A DNA stretch of 40,955 nucleotides from an uncultured Bacteroidota bacterium (GTDB lineage: Bacteria; Bacteroidota; Bacteroidia; Flavobacteriales; Flavobacteriaceae): positions 1-40,955 of the forward strand of contig CABXGL010000012.1 in the NCBI GenBank assembly GCA_902511755.1, in the 5' to 3' direction. This document shows positions 25,327 to 34,333 of this stretch, one piece after another; the stretch's first letter is position 1, and every line of letters begins with the position of its first letter. The notes under the pieces were generated by a model that was not told the origin of the DNA, did no database searches, and was given only the letters and a program-made list of their open reading frames with translations. Made by a program: the position numbers and the translations under genes.

Positions 25327-26151
25327 TTAAACGGCTACTTTTCCCTTAATATGTGGGTGTGGATCATAATTTAAAATTTCAAAGTCTTCAAATCTGAAAT
25401 CAAAAATATTTGTCACTCTCCTTTTAATTTTTAAAATAGGAAGTGATCTTGGTTTTCGGGATATTTGAAGCTCTAATTGTTCCATGTGATTATTGTATAT
25501 GTGTGCATCACCAAAAGTATGAACAAATTCTCCGGCTTTGTATCCACATACGTGAGCAATCATTTCAGTGAAAAGAGCATAAGATACAATATTAAATGGT
25601 ACTCCTAAAAAAATATCGGCACTTCTTTGATATAGTTGACAGGATAATTTATTATTGTGCACATAAAATTGAAAAAAAGCATGACAGGGAGGTAAGGCTG
25701 CTTTTCCATTTTTAACATTTTCTTCAAAGCTAATTTTAGTGTCTGGCAATACACCGGGATTCCATGCTGTCACAATCATTCTTCTACTATCAGGATTATT
25801 TTTCAAACTTTCAATTACATCTACTATTTGGTCAATTCCATTATCATTCCAATTTCTCCATTGATGGCCATAAACAGGACCTAAATTACCATTAGAGTCA
25901 GCCCACTCATTCCATATTTTTACGCCATTTTCATTTAAAAATTTTGTGTTAGTATCCCCTTTTAAGAACCATAATAATTCATAAACAATAGATTTTAAAT
26001 GAAGTTTTTTAGTGGTAATCATTGGAAATCCTTTAGAAAGATCAAAACGCATTTGATAACCAAAAACACTTTTTGTTCCAGTACCAGTCCTATCAGACTT
26101 TTCATTTCCTGATTGTATTACGTGTTTAACTAGATCTAAATATTGTTTCAT
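25327..26151 (-). CDS. thyA: thymidylate synthase
   Basis: 274 residues. ThyA converts dUMP to dTMP using methylene-tetrahydrofolate and yields dihydrofolate, which the DHFR encoded at 13293 recycles. Signatures: [13 protein letters not shown] (phosphate-binding Arg), [20 protein letters not shown], catalytic Cys156 in [26 protein letters not shown], and HIYNNHMEQ. An extra segment before the catalytic Cys ([12 protein letters not shown]) makes it slightly longer than E. coli ThyA, as I recall for flavobacterial enzymes. It follows nupC after a 75-bp gap on the same strand. Confidence 0.95.
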   Translation of the reverse strand: MKQYLDLVKHVIQSGNEKSDRTGTGTKSVFGYQMRFDLSKGFPMITTKKLHLKSIVYELLWFLKGDTNTKFLNENGVKIWNEWADSNGNLGPVYGHQWRNWNDNGIDQIVDVIESLKNNPDSRRMIVTAWNPGVLPDTKISFEENVKNGKAALPPCHAFFQFYVHNNKLSCQLYQRSADIFLGVPFNIVSYALFTEMIAHVCGYKAGEFVHTFGDAHIYNNHMEQLELQISRKPRSLPILKIKRRVTNIFDFRFEDFEILNYDPHPHIKGKVAV

Positions 26152-26226
26152 GCGATTTATTTCGACTAAAATAAGAATAATGAATAATTCATTTATTATA
26201 TTTTAAAAGAACTTTATTAAAATATA

Positions 26227-27606
26227 TTAACCAATAATCATTCCTGCAATAGTAGCAGAAAGCAGGGAAGCTAGAGTTCCTCCAATTAATGCTAAAAAAC
26301 CAAATTTTGATAAATTTTTTCTTTGTGTTGGTTCAAGTGCTCCAATACCACCAATTTGTATACCTATGGATGCAAAGTTTGCAAAACCACAAAGCATATA
26401 TGTTGCCATTATAATAGATTTCTGATAATGTAAATGAATTAGATTGGAAGCATCTTTCAAACTGGAGAGTTGTATGTATCCAATGAATTCACTGGCTGCT
26501 AATTTAATACCTAGAAGTTGACCCATTAAAGTCATATCTTCCTTAGCAACACCAATTAACCACATTATTGGAGAAAATAGATATCCTAAAATAAATTCCA
26601 AGGAAAGATTTTCATAAACTGTATTGTTACTAATTAATTCATTTAAGTAAAAAACTCCACCAATTCCATTTAGCATATAATTTATCATAGCAATAAAGGC
26701 AAGAAATACTAAAAGCATTGCACCTATATTTGCTGCTAATTTTAGACCTTCAGTTGTACCATTTGAAATTGCATCTAGAAAATTTGAACCAATTTTATCC
26801 TGAGAAATATTTAAATCAGTATTTGTTTTTTCAGTTTCAGGATATAGTATTTTTGAAATAACAATAGCACCAGGTGCAGCCATTACAGAAGCAGTCAAAA
26901 GGTGTTTAGCATAAAAGATTTTTAATTCTGGGTCATCTCCACCTAAAAATCCAATGTATGCAGCTAAAACTCCTCCAGCTACTGTTGCCATACCACCAAT
27001 CATTACTAAGAGGATTTCAGATTTTGACATTTTTTCTAGGTATGCTTTTATCATAAGTGGAGATTCTGTTTGACCAAGAAAGATATTTCCAGCAACACTC
27101 AAACTTTCTGGTCCAGAAACTCCGAGAAGTTTAGACAATAATAAAGCCATTACTTTTACTACTTTTTGTATTATTCCAAAGTAAAATAATATTGAAGTTA
27201 ATGCAGCGAAAAATATGACAGTTGGTAAAATGGAAAAAATAAAAACATTTCCAAAATTTTCAACACTTACTAAATCACCAAATAAAAATTTGGTACCCTC
27301 CATTGTAAAATCTAGAATTTTAACAAAGACCTTTCCAGCGGATTCAAATATCATTTTTACCCAGGAAATTTTGAGAACTGCAATTGCAAGAATTATTTGA
27401 AGAATTAGACCATAGGATACAGTTTTCCAATTAATTGCTTTACGATTTTTGCTAAGCAAAAAGGCAAATAGAATTAATACTGACATTCCAATTAAACCTC
27501 TAATTAGGCCTTCTAAAGAAAACCCCTGGCTTAATATGATTTCTTTGTTTTGTTCAAATCCATTAAGGTTAAACATATTAAAAAGAAATAATTGCATTGA
27601 AATCAT
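26227..27606 (-). CDS. nupC: concentrative nucleoside transporter (CNT family)
   Basis: 459 residues, about ten or more transmembrane helices. NupC/CNT cation-coupled nucleoside uptake across the inner membrane. The signature GQTESPLMIKAYLEKMSKSE is present, followed by MIGGMATVAGGVLAAY. The C-terminus has the LCGFANFASIGIQIGGIGAL gate region, all typical of CNT transporters. The start is at 27606 (MISMQ), and a second Met four codons in is equally possible. It begins 2 bp after the bifunctional nuclease gene and lies before thyA, so salvage uptake and dTMP synthesis are likely co-expressed. Confidence 0.92.
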   Translation of the reverse strand: MISMQLFLFNMFNLNGFEQNKEIILSQGFSLEGLIRGLIGMSVLILFAFLLSKNRKAINWKTVSYGLILQIILAIAVLKISWVKMIFESAGKVFVKILDFTMEGTKFLFGDLVSVENFGNVFIFSILPTVIFFAALTSILFYFGIIQKVVKVMALLLSKLLGVSGPESLSVAGNIFLGQTESPLMIKAYLEKMSKSEILLVMIGGMATVAGGVLAAYIGFLGGDDPELKIFYAKHLLTASVMAAPGAIVISKILYPETEKTNTDLNISQDKIGSNFLDAISNGTTEGLKLAANIGAMLLVFLAFIAMINYMLNGIGGVFYLNELISNNTVYENLSLEFILGYLFSPIMWLIGVAKEDMTLMGQLLGIKLAASEFIGYIQLSSLKDASNLIHLHYQKSIIMATYMLCGFANFASIGIQIGGIGALEPTQRKNLSKFGFLALIGGTLASLLSATIAGMIIG

Positions 27607-27608
27607 TA

Positions 27609-28196
27609 TTATTTTCTTTTGTTTATTTCATCTCTTAAATGAGCAGCTAGTTCGTAATCTTCATTTTTTACAGCTACAGAAATTGCTTTTTCTAGCTGAA
27701 TGATTGAAAGTTTAGCGTAATCTATTTTCTTTGACAAATTATCTTCTTCAGATTTTTTTTCTTCTTGCTTTTTTATTTCTCCAGCTTTTAATATAATTCC
27801 AGCTTTTTCTAATACATTTTCATAGGTAAATATTGGAGAATCAAATCTAATGGCTAGGGCGATAGCATCAGAAGTTCTAGAGTCTATAATTTCTTCAATT
27901 TTATCTCTTACACAGATTAAACTTGAAAAAAATACTCCATCTACAATTTTGTGAATAATTACTTGTTTTATTTTTATTTCAAAGCAGTCCGAAAAATTTT
28001 TAAATAGATCGTGTGTTAATGGTCTTGGAGGTCTAATTTCTCTTTCCAGAGCTACAGCTATTGATTGAGCTTCAAACCCACCTATAACAATTGGAAGCTT
28101 TCTGTCACCATCCTTCTCATTTAATAAAAGGGCATACGCTCCATTATGTGTTTTGCTATAGGAAATACGATTAATAGTAAGACGAATTAAACTCAT
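27609..28196 (-). CDS. bifunctional nuclease-family protein with UVR motif
   Basis: 195 residues. Residues about 1-135 match the BFN (DUF151) family: LNEKDGDRKLPIVIGGFEAQSIA, RPLTHDLF, and IDSRTSDAIALAIRFDSPIF. After a Lys/Glu-rich linker, the C-terminal about 30 residues form a UvrB/UvrC interaction motif (LEKAISVAVKNEDYELAAHLRDEINKR). BFN-UVR proteins are conserved in Bacteroidota; nuclease activity was described for plant relatives, and the bacterial role is unclear. It lies between etfA (39 bp) and nupC (2 bp) on the same strand. Confidence 0.88.
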   Translation of the reverse strand: MSLIRLTINRISYSKTHNGAYALLLNEKDGDRKLPIVIGGFEAQSIAVALEREIRPPRPLTHDLFKNFSDCFEIKIKQVIIHKIVDGVFFSSLICVRDKIEEIIDSRTSDAIALAIRFDSPIFTYENVLEKAGIILKAGEIKKQEEKKSEEDNLSKKIDYAKLSIIQLEKAISVAVKNEDYELAAHLRDEINKRK

Positions 28197-28235
28197 TTAA
28201 TTAAGACTCATTGAATCCCTAAATTAATAAAATAA

Positions 28236-29198
28236 TTAAGAGTTTTGAGCTTTAAATGCTTTCAATTTTGCATTTAACCTAGGAACAACATCAAAGGCAT
28301 CCCCAACAACTCCATAATCCGCTGCTTTGAAAAAAGGAGCTTCAGGGTCATTATTAATAACAACTTTTATTTTTGACGAATTAATTCCTGCAAGATGTTG
28401 AATAGCACCAGAGATGCCAATAGCAATATATAGATTGGTAGCAACTGGTTTTCCAGTTTGTCCAACATGTTCACTATGAGGCCTCCATCCCATATCAGAA
28501 ACTGGTTTAGAACAAGAGGTTGCAGCACCTAATGTTTCAGCTAAATCTTCAATTATATTCCAATTTTCAGGACCTTTAAGACCTCTTCCACCTGAAACAA
28601 CAATGTCTGCATCTGCTATTGAAATTTTTCCTGAAACTTTTTCAGTTGATTTTACAGTTATTTTCCTGTCTAATAATGATACTTCCAAATTTTCTGAAGA
28701 ACTGTTTGTCTCATTTTCTATAGCTCCAAAAGCATTACCTGATAATCCTATTATTTTTATATCAGATTCAATTGTAGATTCGCAAAACGCTTTATTTGTA
28801 AAGCAGGTCCTTTTTATTGTAAATGGGTTTAACTTACTTGGAAGTTCAACAACGTTACTTAAATATCCAGCATCTAATTCAATAGCTAAAAGTGGAGCCA
28901 TATATTTTGAGTCAAGACTGCTACTAATAACAATATGATTAGAATTTGTATGTTTTGCTACCTGTGCAATTACATTGCTGAAAATTTTTGAATCAAAATT
29001 GTCAAGTTCAGAATTTGAAATTTTAATTATTTTGGAAACACCATATTTATTCAATTCATTTGTATCCTCTACATTAATTGTTAATACAACAAGTTCAGTT
29101 CCTAGTTGTTTAGCTAATTCATTTGAATAGGACACAAGTTCAAATGCACTTTTTTTAATTTTTCCTTTATTTGATTCGATATAGGTTAATACGGACAT
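28236..29198 (-). CDS. etfA: electron transfer flavoprotein alpha subunit
   Basis: 320 residues. EtfA binds FAD and, with EtfB, accepts electrons from acyl-CoA dehydrogenases and passes them to ETF-quinone oxidoreductase. The C-terminal FAD domain is intact: VSGGRGLKGPENW, GAATSCSKPVSDMGWRPHSEHVGQTGKPV, IAIGISGAIQHLAGI and the INNDPEAPFFKAADYGVVGD loop. The N-terminal domain is the ETF adenine-nucleotide-fold half. It begins 8 bp downstream of etfB. Confidence 0.95.
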   Translation of the reverse strand: MSVLTYIESNKGKIKKSAFELVSYSNELAKQLGTELVVLTINVEDTNELNKYGVSKIIKISNSELDNFDSKIFSNVIAQVAKHTNSNHIVISSSLDSKYMAPLLAIELDAGYLSNVVELPSKLNPFTIKRTCFTNKAFCESTIESDIKIIGLSGNAFGAIENETNSSSENLEVSLLDRKITVKSTEKVSGKISIADADIVVSGGRGLKGPENWNIIEDLAETLGAATSCSKPVSDMGWRPHSEHVGQTGKPVATNLYIAIGISGAIQHLAGINSSKIKVVINNDPEAPFFKAADYGVVGDAFDVVPRLNAKLKAFKAQNS

Positions 29199-29206
29199 AT
29201 TTATAA

Positions 29207-29953
29207 TTATAAAACTTTGGCTTCATTATGAAGCAAATCAATTAATTCTTCTAAGTTATCTGGAGATATAAGTTTAACTTCTTTTCTAGGAGCTGGCTTA
29301 TGAAATTTTACAGAATTTGTTTTGAAATCAGAGCTGAAAGGACTTAAAACTTCTAGAGGTTTTTGTCTAGCCTGCATAATTCCACGCATATTAGGAATTC
29401 TTAAATCACTTTCCTCTACCAGACCTTTTTGTCCTCCAATAATTAAAGGAAGATCACAGTTAAGAATTTCTTTTCCTCCATCAATTTCTCTTTCAAGAAT
29501 GGCAGATTTATTATCAATTTCTATACTTGTACAATTTGTAACAAAATTTATTTTTGATAAACCTGCGATTAATCCAGGAACCATTCCTCCATTATAATCA
29601 ATAGACTCTCTACCTGCAATAATTAAATCATATTGATTTGAGGAAAGGTATTCGGATATTTGTTTTGCAACAAAAAATCCATCTATCGGTTCTGCATCGA
29701 TTCGAATTGCTTTATCAGCTCCAATTGCTAATGTTTTTCTCAATGTAGGTTCAGTATTTGAGCTACCCACATTTATTACATCGACTGTTGCATTTTGTTT
29801 TTCTTTAAACCACATTGCTCTAGTTAAACCAAATTCATCATTGGGATTAATTACAAACTGAACTCCTTGATTATCAAAGACCTTATTATCATCAGTAAAA
29901 TTAATTTTTGATGTAGTGTCAGGCACATGACTTATACAAACTAATATTCTCAT
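29207..29953 (-). CDS. etfB: electron transfer flavoprotein beta subunit
   Basis: 248 residues. It is the beta half of ETF, with structural AMP binding, and runs from MRILVCISHVPDT through FVINPNDEFGLTRA, LAIGADKAIRID, IIAGRESIDYNGGMVPGLIAGL and LPLIIGGQKGLVEESDLRIPNMRGIMQAR, the recognition loop for partner dehydrogenases. It is the first gene of a minus-strand run etfB-etfA-BFN-nupC-thyA, divergent from pdhB. Confidence 0.95.
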   Translation of the reverse strand: MRILVCISHVPDTTSKINFTDDNKVFDNQGVQFVINPNDEFGLTRAMWFKEKQNATVDVINVGSSNTEPTLRKTLAIGADKAIRIDAEPIDGFFVAKQISEYLSSNQYDLIIAGRESIDYNGGMVPGLIAGLSKINFVTNCTSIEIDNKSAILEREIDGGKEILNCDLPLIIGGQKGLVEESDLRIPNMRGIMQARQKPLEVLSPFSSDFKTNSVKFHKPAPRKEVKLISPDNLEELIDLLHNEAKVL

Positions 29954-29978
29954 ATAATATATTACATTAATTGATTCG

Positions 29979-29986
29979 CAAATATA
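29979..29986 (-). promoter_or_regulatory. -7 promoter box of etfB
   Basis: TATATTTG on the minus strand, an exact TAnnTTTG match, 25 bp upstream of the etfB ATG. It lies 19 bp from the palindrome at 30006-30019, so a factor bound there would sit near the -33 region. Confidence 0.5.
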
Positions 29987-30005
29987 AATAAATAATAAGA
30001 AAATA

Positions 30006-30019
30006 CTATGCGCGCATAG
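30006..30019. promoter_or_regulatory. 14-bp perfect palindrome, candidate operator
   Basis: CTATGCGCGCATAG is a perfect 7+7 palindrome, conspicuously GC-rich in very AT-rich sequence. It lies between the divergent etfB and pdhB promoters and is followed by a T-tract. Its position upstream of both -7 boxes fits an operator better than a terminator, since no gene reads into it. Confidence 0.45.
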
Positions 30020-30063
30020 CTTTTTTTAATTTAAATAATAAATTTTATGTCTAAATTATTTAA

Positions 30064-30071
30064 TATTTTTG
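30064..30071 (+). promoter_or_regulatory. -7 promoter box of pdhB
   Basis: TATTTTTG, an exact TAnnTTTG match, 27 bp upstream of the pdhB ATG. Confidence 0.45.
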
Positions 30072-30098
30072 AGAAGAATTTATCATTAAATCAATTTT

Positions 30099-31079
30099 AT
30101 GAGAGTTATTCAGTTTAGGGAAGCAATATGTGAAGCAATGTCAGAGGAAATGAGGTTGGATGAAACAATATATTTAATGGGTGAGGAAGTTGCTGAATAC
30201 AATGGTGCATACAAGGCCTCTAAAGGAATGTTAGATGAATTTGGAGAAAAAAGAGTTATAGACACTCCTATTTCTGAACTTGGTTTTTCTGGTATAGGTG
30301 TGGGTTCAACTATGACAGGAAATAGACCAATTATTGAATTTATGACATTTAATTTTGCACTTGTAGGAATTGATCAAATCATCAATAATGCTGCAAAAAT
30401 TAGACAAATGTCTGGAGGTCAGTTTCCTTGCCCAATAGTTTTCAGAGGACCTACTGGATCGGCTGGGCAATTAGCAGCTACTCACTCCCAAGCTTTTGAA
30501 AGTTGGTATGCAAATTGTCCCGGATTAAAAGTAGTAGTTCCTTCAAACCCATATGATGCTAAAGGATTATTAAAATCAGCAATTAGAGATAATGATCCAG
30601 TTATTTTTATGGAATCTGAACAAATGTATGGAGATAAAGGGGAGGTCCCTGAAGAAGAATATCTTATTCCATTGGGTGAAGCGGAAGTTAAAATACCTGG
30701 AAAAGATGTTACCATAGTATCATTCGGTAAGATCATTAAAGAGGCAATTAAAGCAATTGATGAACTTAAGAAAGATGGAATAGAAGCGGAACTTATTGAT
30801 TTGAGAACTATTAGACCTTTGGATATTAATACAATTATTGAATCTGTTAAAAAGACTAATAGACTAGTAATTTTAGAGGAATCTTGGCCATTTGGAAATA
30901 TCTCTACGGAAATAACTTATCAAATTCAAAATCAAATTTTTGATTATTTGGATGCCCCAATTGAAAAAATAAATACTGCGGATACACCAACTCCTTATTC
31001 CCCTGTTTTATTAGCGGAATGGATTCCTAATAGTAAGGATGTTATTAATTCAGTTAATAAAGTACTTTACAAATCATAA
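30099..31079 (+). CDS. pdhB: pyruvate dehydrogenase E1 component, beta subunit
   Basis: 326 residues, transketolase-like beta subunit of the alpha2beta2-type 2-oxoacid dehydrogenase E1, which with E1-alpha and ThDP decarboxylates pyruvate. Motifs: MGEEVAEYNGAYKASKGM with the ThDP-activating Glu region, RVIDTPISELGFSGIGVG, FMTFNFALVGIDQIINNAAK, FRGPTGSAG, THSQAFESWYANCPGLKVVVPSNPYDAKGLL, and the C-terminal domain with ELIDLRTIRPLD. The alpha subunit is not in the window. It is transcribed alone from a 145-bp divergent region shared with etfB. Confidence 0.93.
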   Translation: MRVIQFREAICEAMSEEMRLDETIYLMGEEVAEYNGAYKASKGMLDEFGEKRVIDTPISELGFSGIGVGSTMTGNRPIIEFMTFNFALVGIDQIINNAAKIRQMSGGQFPCPIVFRGPTGSAGQLAATHSQAFESWYANCPGLKVVVPSNPYDAKGLLKSAIRDNDPVIFMESEQMYGDKGEVPEEEYLIPLGEAEVKIPGKDVTIVSFGKIIKEAIKAIDELKKDGIEAELIDLRTIRPLDINTIIESVKKTNRLVILEESWPFGNISTEITYQIQNQIFDYLDAPIEKINTADTPTPYSPVLLAEWIPNSKDVINSVNKVLYKS

Positions 31080-31097
31080 TTAATTATACAATCATTT

Positions 31098-31118
31098 TAG
31101 GTTTTTTATTTAAACCTA
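31098..31118 (+). terminator. possible intrinsic terminator after pdhB
   Basis: A 7-bp stem TAGGTTT/AAACCTA with a 7-nt loop, 18 bp after the pdhB stop. The T-tract after the stem is poor, so this is tentative. Confidence 0.4.
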
Positions 31119-31124
31119 TTTAAC

Positions 31125-31132
31125 TATTTTTG
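31125..31132 (+). promoter_or_regulatory. -7 promoter box of the pyrophosphatase gene
   Basis: TATTTTTG, an exact TAnnTTTG match, 28 bp upstream of the ATG at 31161. Confidence 0.5.
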
Positions 31133-31160
31133 CCACCGTTAATAATTTAAAAAAATACAT

Positions 31161-33584
31161 ATGGAATCTATAATAATTTATTTACCAATTGGATTAGCCT
31201 TATTAGGCCTTGCTTATATGACTTACAAAAAGTCTTGGGTAATGAATCAAGATGCTGGTGATGGTAAAATGAAAGAAATTTCTGATCATATTTACGAAGG
31301 AGCTCTTGCCTTTTTAAATGCAGAATATAAATTGTTGTCCATATTTGTTATCATTGTAAGTTTAGCTCTTGCTGCAGTATCATTTATAGTTCCTACCACT
31401 CATATTTTAATTGTAGTTGCATTTATATTTGGAGCCTTTTTTTCTGCATGGGCAGGGAATATGGGAATGAAAATTGCTACTAAAACTAATGTTAGAACAA
31501 CTCAGGCTGCTAGAACTAGTTTGCCTAACGCATTGAAGATCTCTTTTGGAGGAGGAACAGTCATGGGATTAGGAGTAGCAGGACTTGCTGTTCTTGGTTT
31601 GACTGCATTTTTTATAATTTTTTATAAAGTATTTATGGGAGGTGTGTGGACTACTTCTGAAGATATGATTATCGTTTTAGAAACTTTAGCTGGATTCTCT
31701 CTAGGCGCAGAATCTATTGCTCTATTTGCAAGAGTTGGAGGTGGAATTTATACTAAAGCCGCTGATGTTGGTGCTGACTTAGTTGGTAAAGTAGAAGCTG
31801 GAATCCCAGAAGATGACCCTAGAAATCCTGCAACAATTGCTGATAACGTGGGAGATAATGTGGGGGATGTAGCAGGAATGGGAGCAGATCTATTTGGCTC
31901 CTATGTAGCTACTGTTTTAGCTTCAATGGTTTTAGGAAACTATGTAATTATAGATATGGGTGGAAGTATTGAAGATGCATTTGGAGGTATAGGACCAATC
32001 CTTTTACCTGTTTTTATTGCAGGTTTTGGAATTATTATTTCAATTATTGGAACTATGCTTGTTAAAATTAAAAGTAATGAAGCTAAAGAAGATCAGGTAA
32101 TGGGAGCTTTAAATGTAGGAAATTGGACCTCAATTTTTCTTGTTGCAGTAGCATGTTATGCTTTATGTAATTGGATGCTTCCTGAGACTATGAAAATGGA
32201 ATTTTTTGGTGAAGGTATTAAAGAAGTTTCTTCAATGAGTGTTTTTTATGCTTGTCTTGTTGGATTAGTTGTAGGAGCTGTTATTTCTTCAGTTACCGAA
32301 TATTATACTGGACTTGGAAAAAGTCCAACTTTAAAAATAGTTCAACAATCAAGTACTGGTGCTGGAACTAATATTATTGCTGGTTTAGCTACCGGAATGA
32401 TTTCAACTTTTCCTTCTGTTTTATTATTCGCTGGAGCTATTTGGGCTTCTTATTTATTTGCTGGATTTTATGGTGTTGCATTATCTGCAAGTGCAATGAT
32501 GGCAACAACTGCTATGCAATTGGCTATTGATGCTTTTGGCCCTATTTCTGATAATGCAGGTGGAATTGCAGAAATGAGTGAGCAAGAGCCTATAGTTAGA
32601 GAAAGAACAGATATTTTAGATTCTGTTGGTAATACTACTGCTGCAACTGGAAAAGGTTTTGCTATTGCTTCTGCAGCTTTAACTTCATTAGCGTTATTTG
32701 CAGCTTATGTAACTTTTACTGGAATTGATGGAATTAATATTTTTAAAGCACCTGTATTGGCTATGCTTTTTGTTGGAGGTATGGTTCCTGTTGTTTTTTC
32801 TGCACTTGCTATGAATGCAGTTGGAAAAGCAGCAATGGAAATGGTTCAAGAAGTAAGAAGACAATTTAAAGCTATTCCAGGCATTATGGAAGGTACTGGA
32901 AAACCAGAATATGATAAGTGTGTAGCTATTTCAACGCAGGCTTCATTAAAAGAGATGATGCTTCCAGGTTTATTAACAATAGGCTTTCCGTTATTAATTG
33001 CTTTTGTTCCTATGATTTTTGGAATGGATAATTTAGCAATTGCAGAAATGTTAGGTGGGTATATGGCAGGAGTTACAGTAAGCGGTGTATTATGGGCTAT
33101 TTTTCAAAATAATGCAGGAGGAGCATGGGATAATGCAAAGAAATCATTTGAAGCTGGAGTAGAAATAAATGGAGAGATGACCTATAAAGGTTCAGATGCT
33201 CACAAAGCAGCTGTAACTGGAGATACTGTGGGTGATCCATTTAAAGATACTTCTGGTCCTTCAATGAATATTTTAATAAAACTTACTTGTTTGATTGGAC
33301 TTGTAATTGCTCCAATTTTAGGTGGGCATTCATCTGAACCTAGTTCAATGGTTATGAATTCAATTGATACTCAGGTAAATCAAGAGATTTCAATAAATGT
33401 TGACGATACTAATTTAAATGCTACTTTAAAAATCGTTTCAAGTAAGGTAGAAAATGGTGTTGCAACTGAATCTACTGAAGTTTTTGAAGGTACAAAAGAT
33501 GAAATGATGGATAAATTAGAAGAATTAAAACTAGAAGGTAAGATTTTAAAGAAAAAGAACAATGCAGATAAAGAAATAGAATAA
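31161..33584 (+). CDS. hppA: membrane-bound ion-translocating pyrophosphatase
   Basis: 807 residues, about 16 transmembrane helices. It couples PPi hydrolysis to H+ and/or Na+ export. Active-site signatures: [40 protein letters not shown] (about 216-238), [17 protein letters not shown] and [12 protein letters not shown]. The sequence after GNTT is [14 protein letters not shown] (about 493 on), the Ala form associated with K+-dependent enzymes rather than the Lys form of K+-independent ones. Na+ versus H+ specificity cannot be settled by eye. After the last helix ([20 protein letters not shown], ending near 722) there is an extra tail of about 80 charged residues, expected on the periplasmic side. 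It converges on the kinase gene with 1 bp between stops. Confidence 0.94.
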   Translation: MESIIIYLPIGLALLGLAYMTYKKSWVMNQDAGDGKMKEISDHIYEGALAFLNAEYKLLSIFVIIVSLALAAVSFIVPTTHILIVVAFIFGAFFSAWAGNMGMKIATKTNVRTTQAARTSLPNALKISFGGGTVMGLGVAGLAVLGLTAFFIIFYKVFMGGVWTTSEDMIIVLETLAGFSLGAESIALFARVGGGIYTKAADVGADLVGKVEAGIPEDDPRNPATIADNVGDNVGDVAGMGADLFGSYVATVLASMVLGNYVIIDMGGSIEDAFGGIGPILLPVFIAGFGIIISIIGTMLVKIKSNEAKEDQVMGALNVGNWTSIFLVAVACYALCNWMLPETMKMEFFGEGIKEVSSMSVFYACLVGLVVGAVISSVTEYYTGLGKSPTLKIVQQSSTGAGTNIIAGLATGMISTFPSVLLFAGAIWASYLFAGFYGVALSASAMMATTAMQLAIDAFGPISDNAGGIAEMSEQEPIVRERTDILDSVGNTTAATGKGFAIASAALTSLALFAAYVTFTGIDGINIFKAPVLAMLFVGGMVPVVFSALAMNAVGKAAMEMVQEVRRQFKAIPGIMEGTGKPEYDKCVAISTQASLKEMMLPGLLTIGFPLLIAFVPMIFGMDNLAIAEMLGGYMAGVTVSGVLWAIFQNNAGGAWDNAKKSFEAGVEINGEMTYKGSDAHKAAVTGDTVGDPFKDTSGPSMNILIKLTCLIGLVIAPILGGHSSEPSSMVMNSIDTQVNQEISINVDDTNLNATLKIVSSKVENGVATESTEVFEGTKDEMMDKLEELKLEGKILKKKNNADKEIE

Positions 33585-33585
33585 A

Positions 33586-34188
33586 TTAAATTTCTTTATC
33601 AATTTTTTCAATTATAATATTTAAGTCAGATTTGTTTTTTACAAAATCTAAATCATCTACATCAATTATTAGTAGTTTTCCTTTATCATAAGTTTCAATC
33701 CAAGCTTCATATCTTTCATTAAGTCTACTTAAATAATCTATACTTATAGAGTTTTCATAATCTCTTCCTCTTTTATGAATTTGATCAACTAAATTAGGAA
33801 TCCCACTTCTTAAATATACAAGTAAGTCAGGGCTTTTTACAAAAGACTCCATAAGATTAAACAGAGATTTATAATTATCAAAATCTCTATTTGTCATAAG
33901 TCCCATAGCTAAAAGGTTTGGAGCAAAAATATGTGCGTCTTCATAGATCGTTCTATCTTGGATAATCTTTTTTCCATTTTTTTCAAAGTCCATTATTTGA
34001 CGAAACCTACTATTTAGAAAATAGATTTGTAAATTAAATGACCATCTTTCCATTTGATCATAAAAATCATCCAAATAAGGATTTTTTAAAACATCTTCGT
34101 AATGTCCCTCAAATTTATAATGTTTAGCCAGTAGCTTGGTTAATGAGGTTTTCCCAGCTCCAATATTTCCTGCAATAGCTATATGCAT
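33586..34188 (-). CDS. deoxynucleoside kinase
   Basis: 200 residues, dNK/thymidine-kinase-2-like P-loop family. The P-loop is GNIGAGKTSL at residues 7-16. A substrate-site region follows (EDVLKNPYLDDFYDQMERWSF), with an FLNSRFRQ helix and a DRTIYEDAHIFA motif carrying the DR pair. The lid region is IHKRGRDYE. It phosphorylates deoxynucleosides for salvage, most likely purine deoxynucleosides as in related bacterial enzymes, though specificity is inferred only. It fits functionally with nupC and thyA in the same window. Confidence 0.88.
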   Translation of the reverse strand: MHIAIAGNIGAGKTSLTKLLAKHYKFEGHYEDVLKNPYLDDFYDQMERWSFNLQIYFLNSRFRQIMDFEKNGKKIIQDRTIYEDAHIFAPNLLAMGLMTNRDFDNYKSLFNLMESFVKSPDLLVYLRSGIPNLVDQIHKRGRDYENSISIDYLSRLNERYEAWIETYDKGKLLIIDVDDLDFVKNKSDLNIIIEKIDKEI

Positions 34189-34302
34189 ACTAATATGTAT
34201 TTAATAATTTAAAAGTGACATCTAATTTAAAATTTAAATTTGAAAAAATTCATTCTAATTAAACTTTATTGAATTCTTATTGTCTATTTAGTAATAAATC
34301 AC

Positions 34303-34310
34303 TAGAATTG
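34303..34310 (+). promoter_or_regulatory. promoter of the GLPGLI-TonB pair
   Basis: TAGAATTG (one mismatch to TAnnTTTG), with a TTG at 34280-34282 and a 20-bp spacer. Transcription would start about 34314, which excludes an upstream ATG at 34313 and favours the start at 34334. Confidence 0.4.
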
Positions 34311-34333
34311 CGATGGTTTTAAAAAACAGAATT

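Noticed and set aside
26179-26193. AATGAAT-A-ATTCATT inverted repeat between thyA and nupC
   Set aside because: It is short and entirely A/T-rich, such repeats are expected by chance here, and it lacks a clean T-tract to be a convincing nupC terminator.
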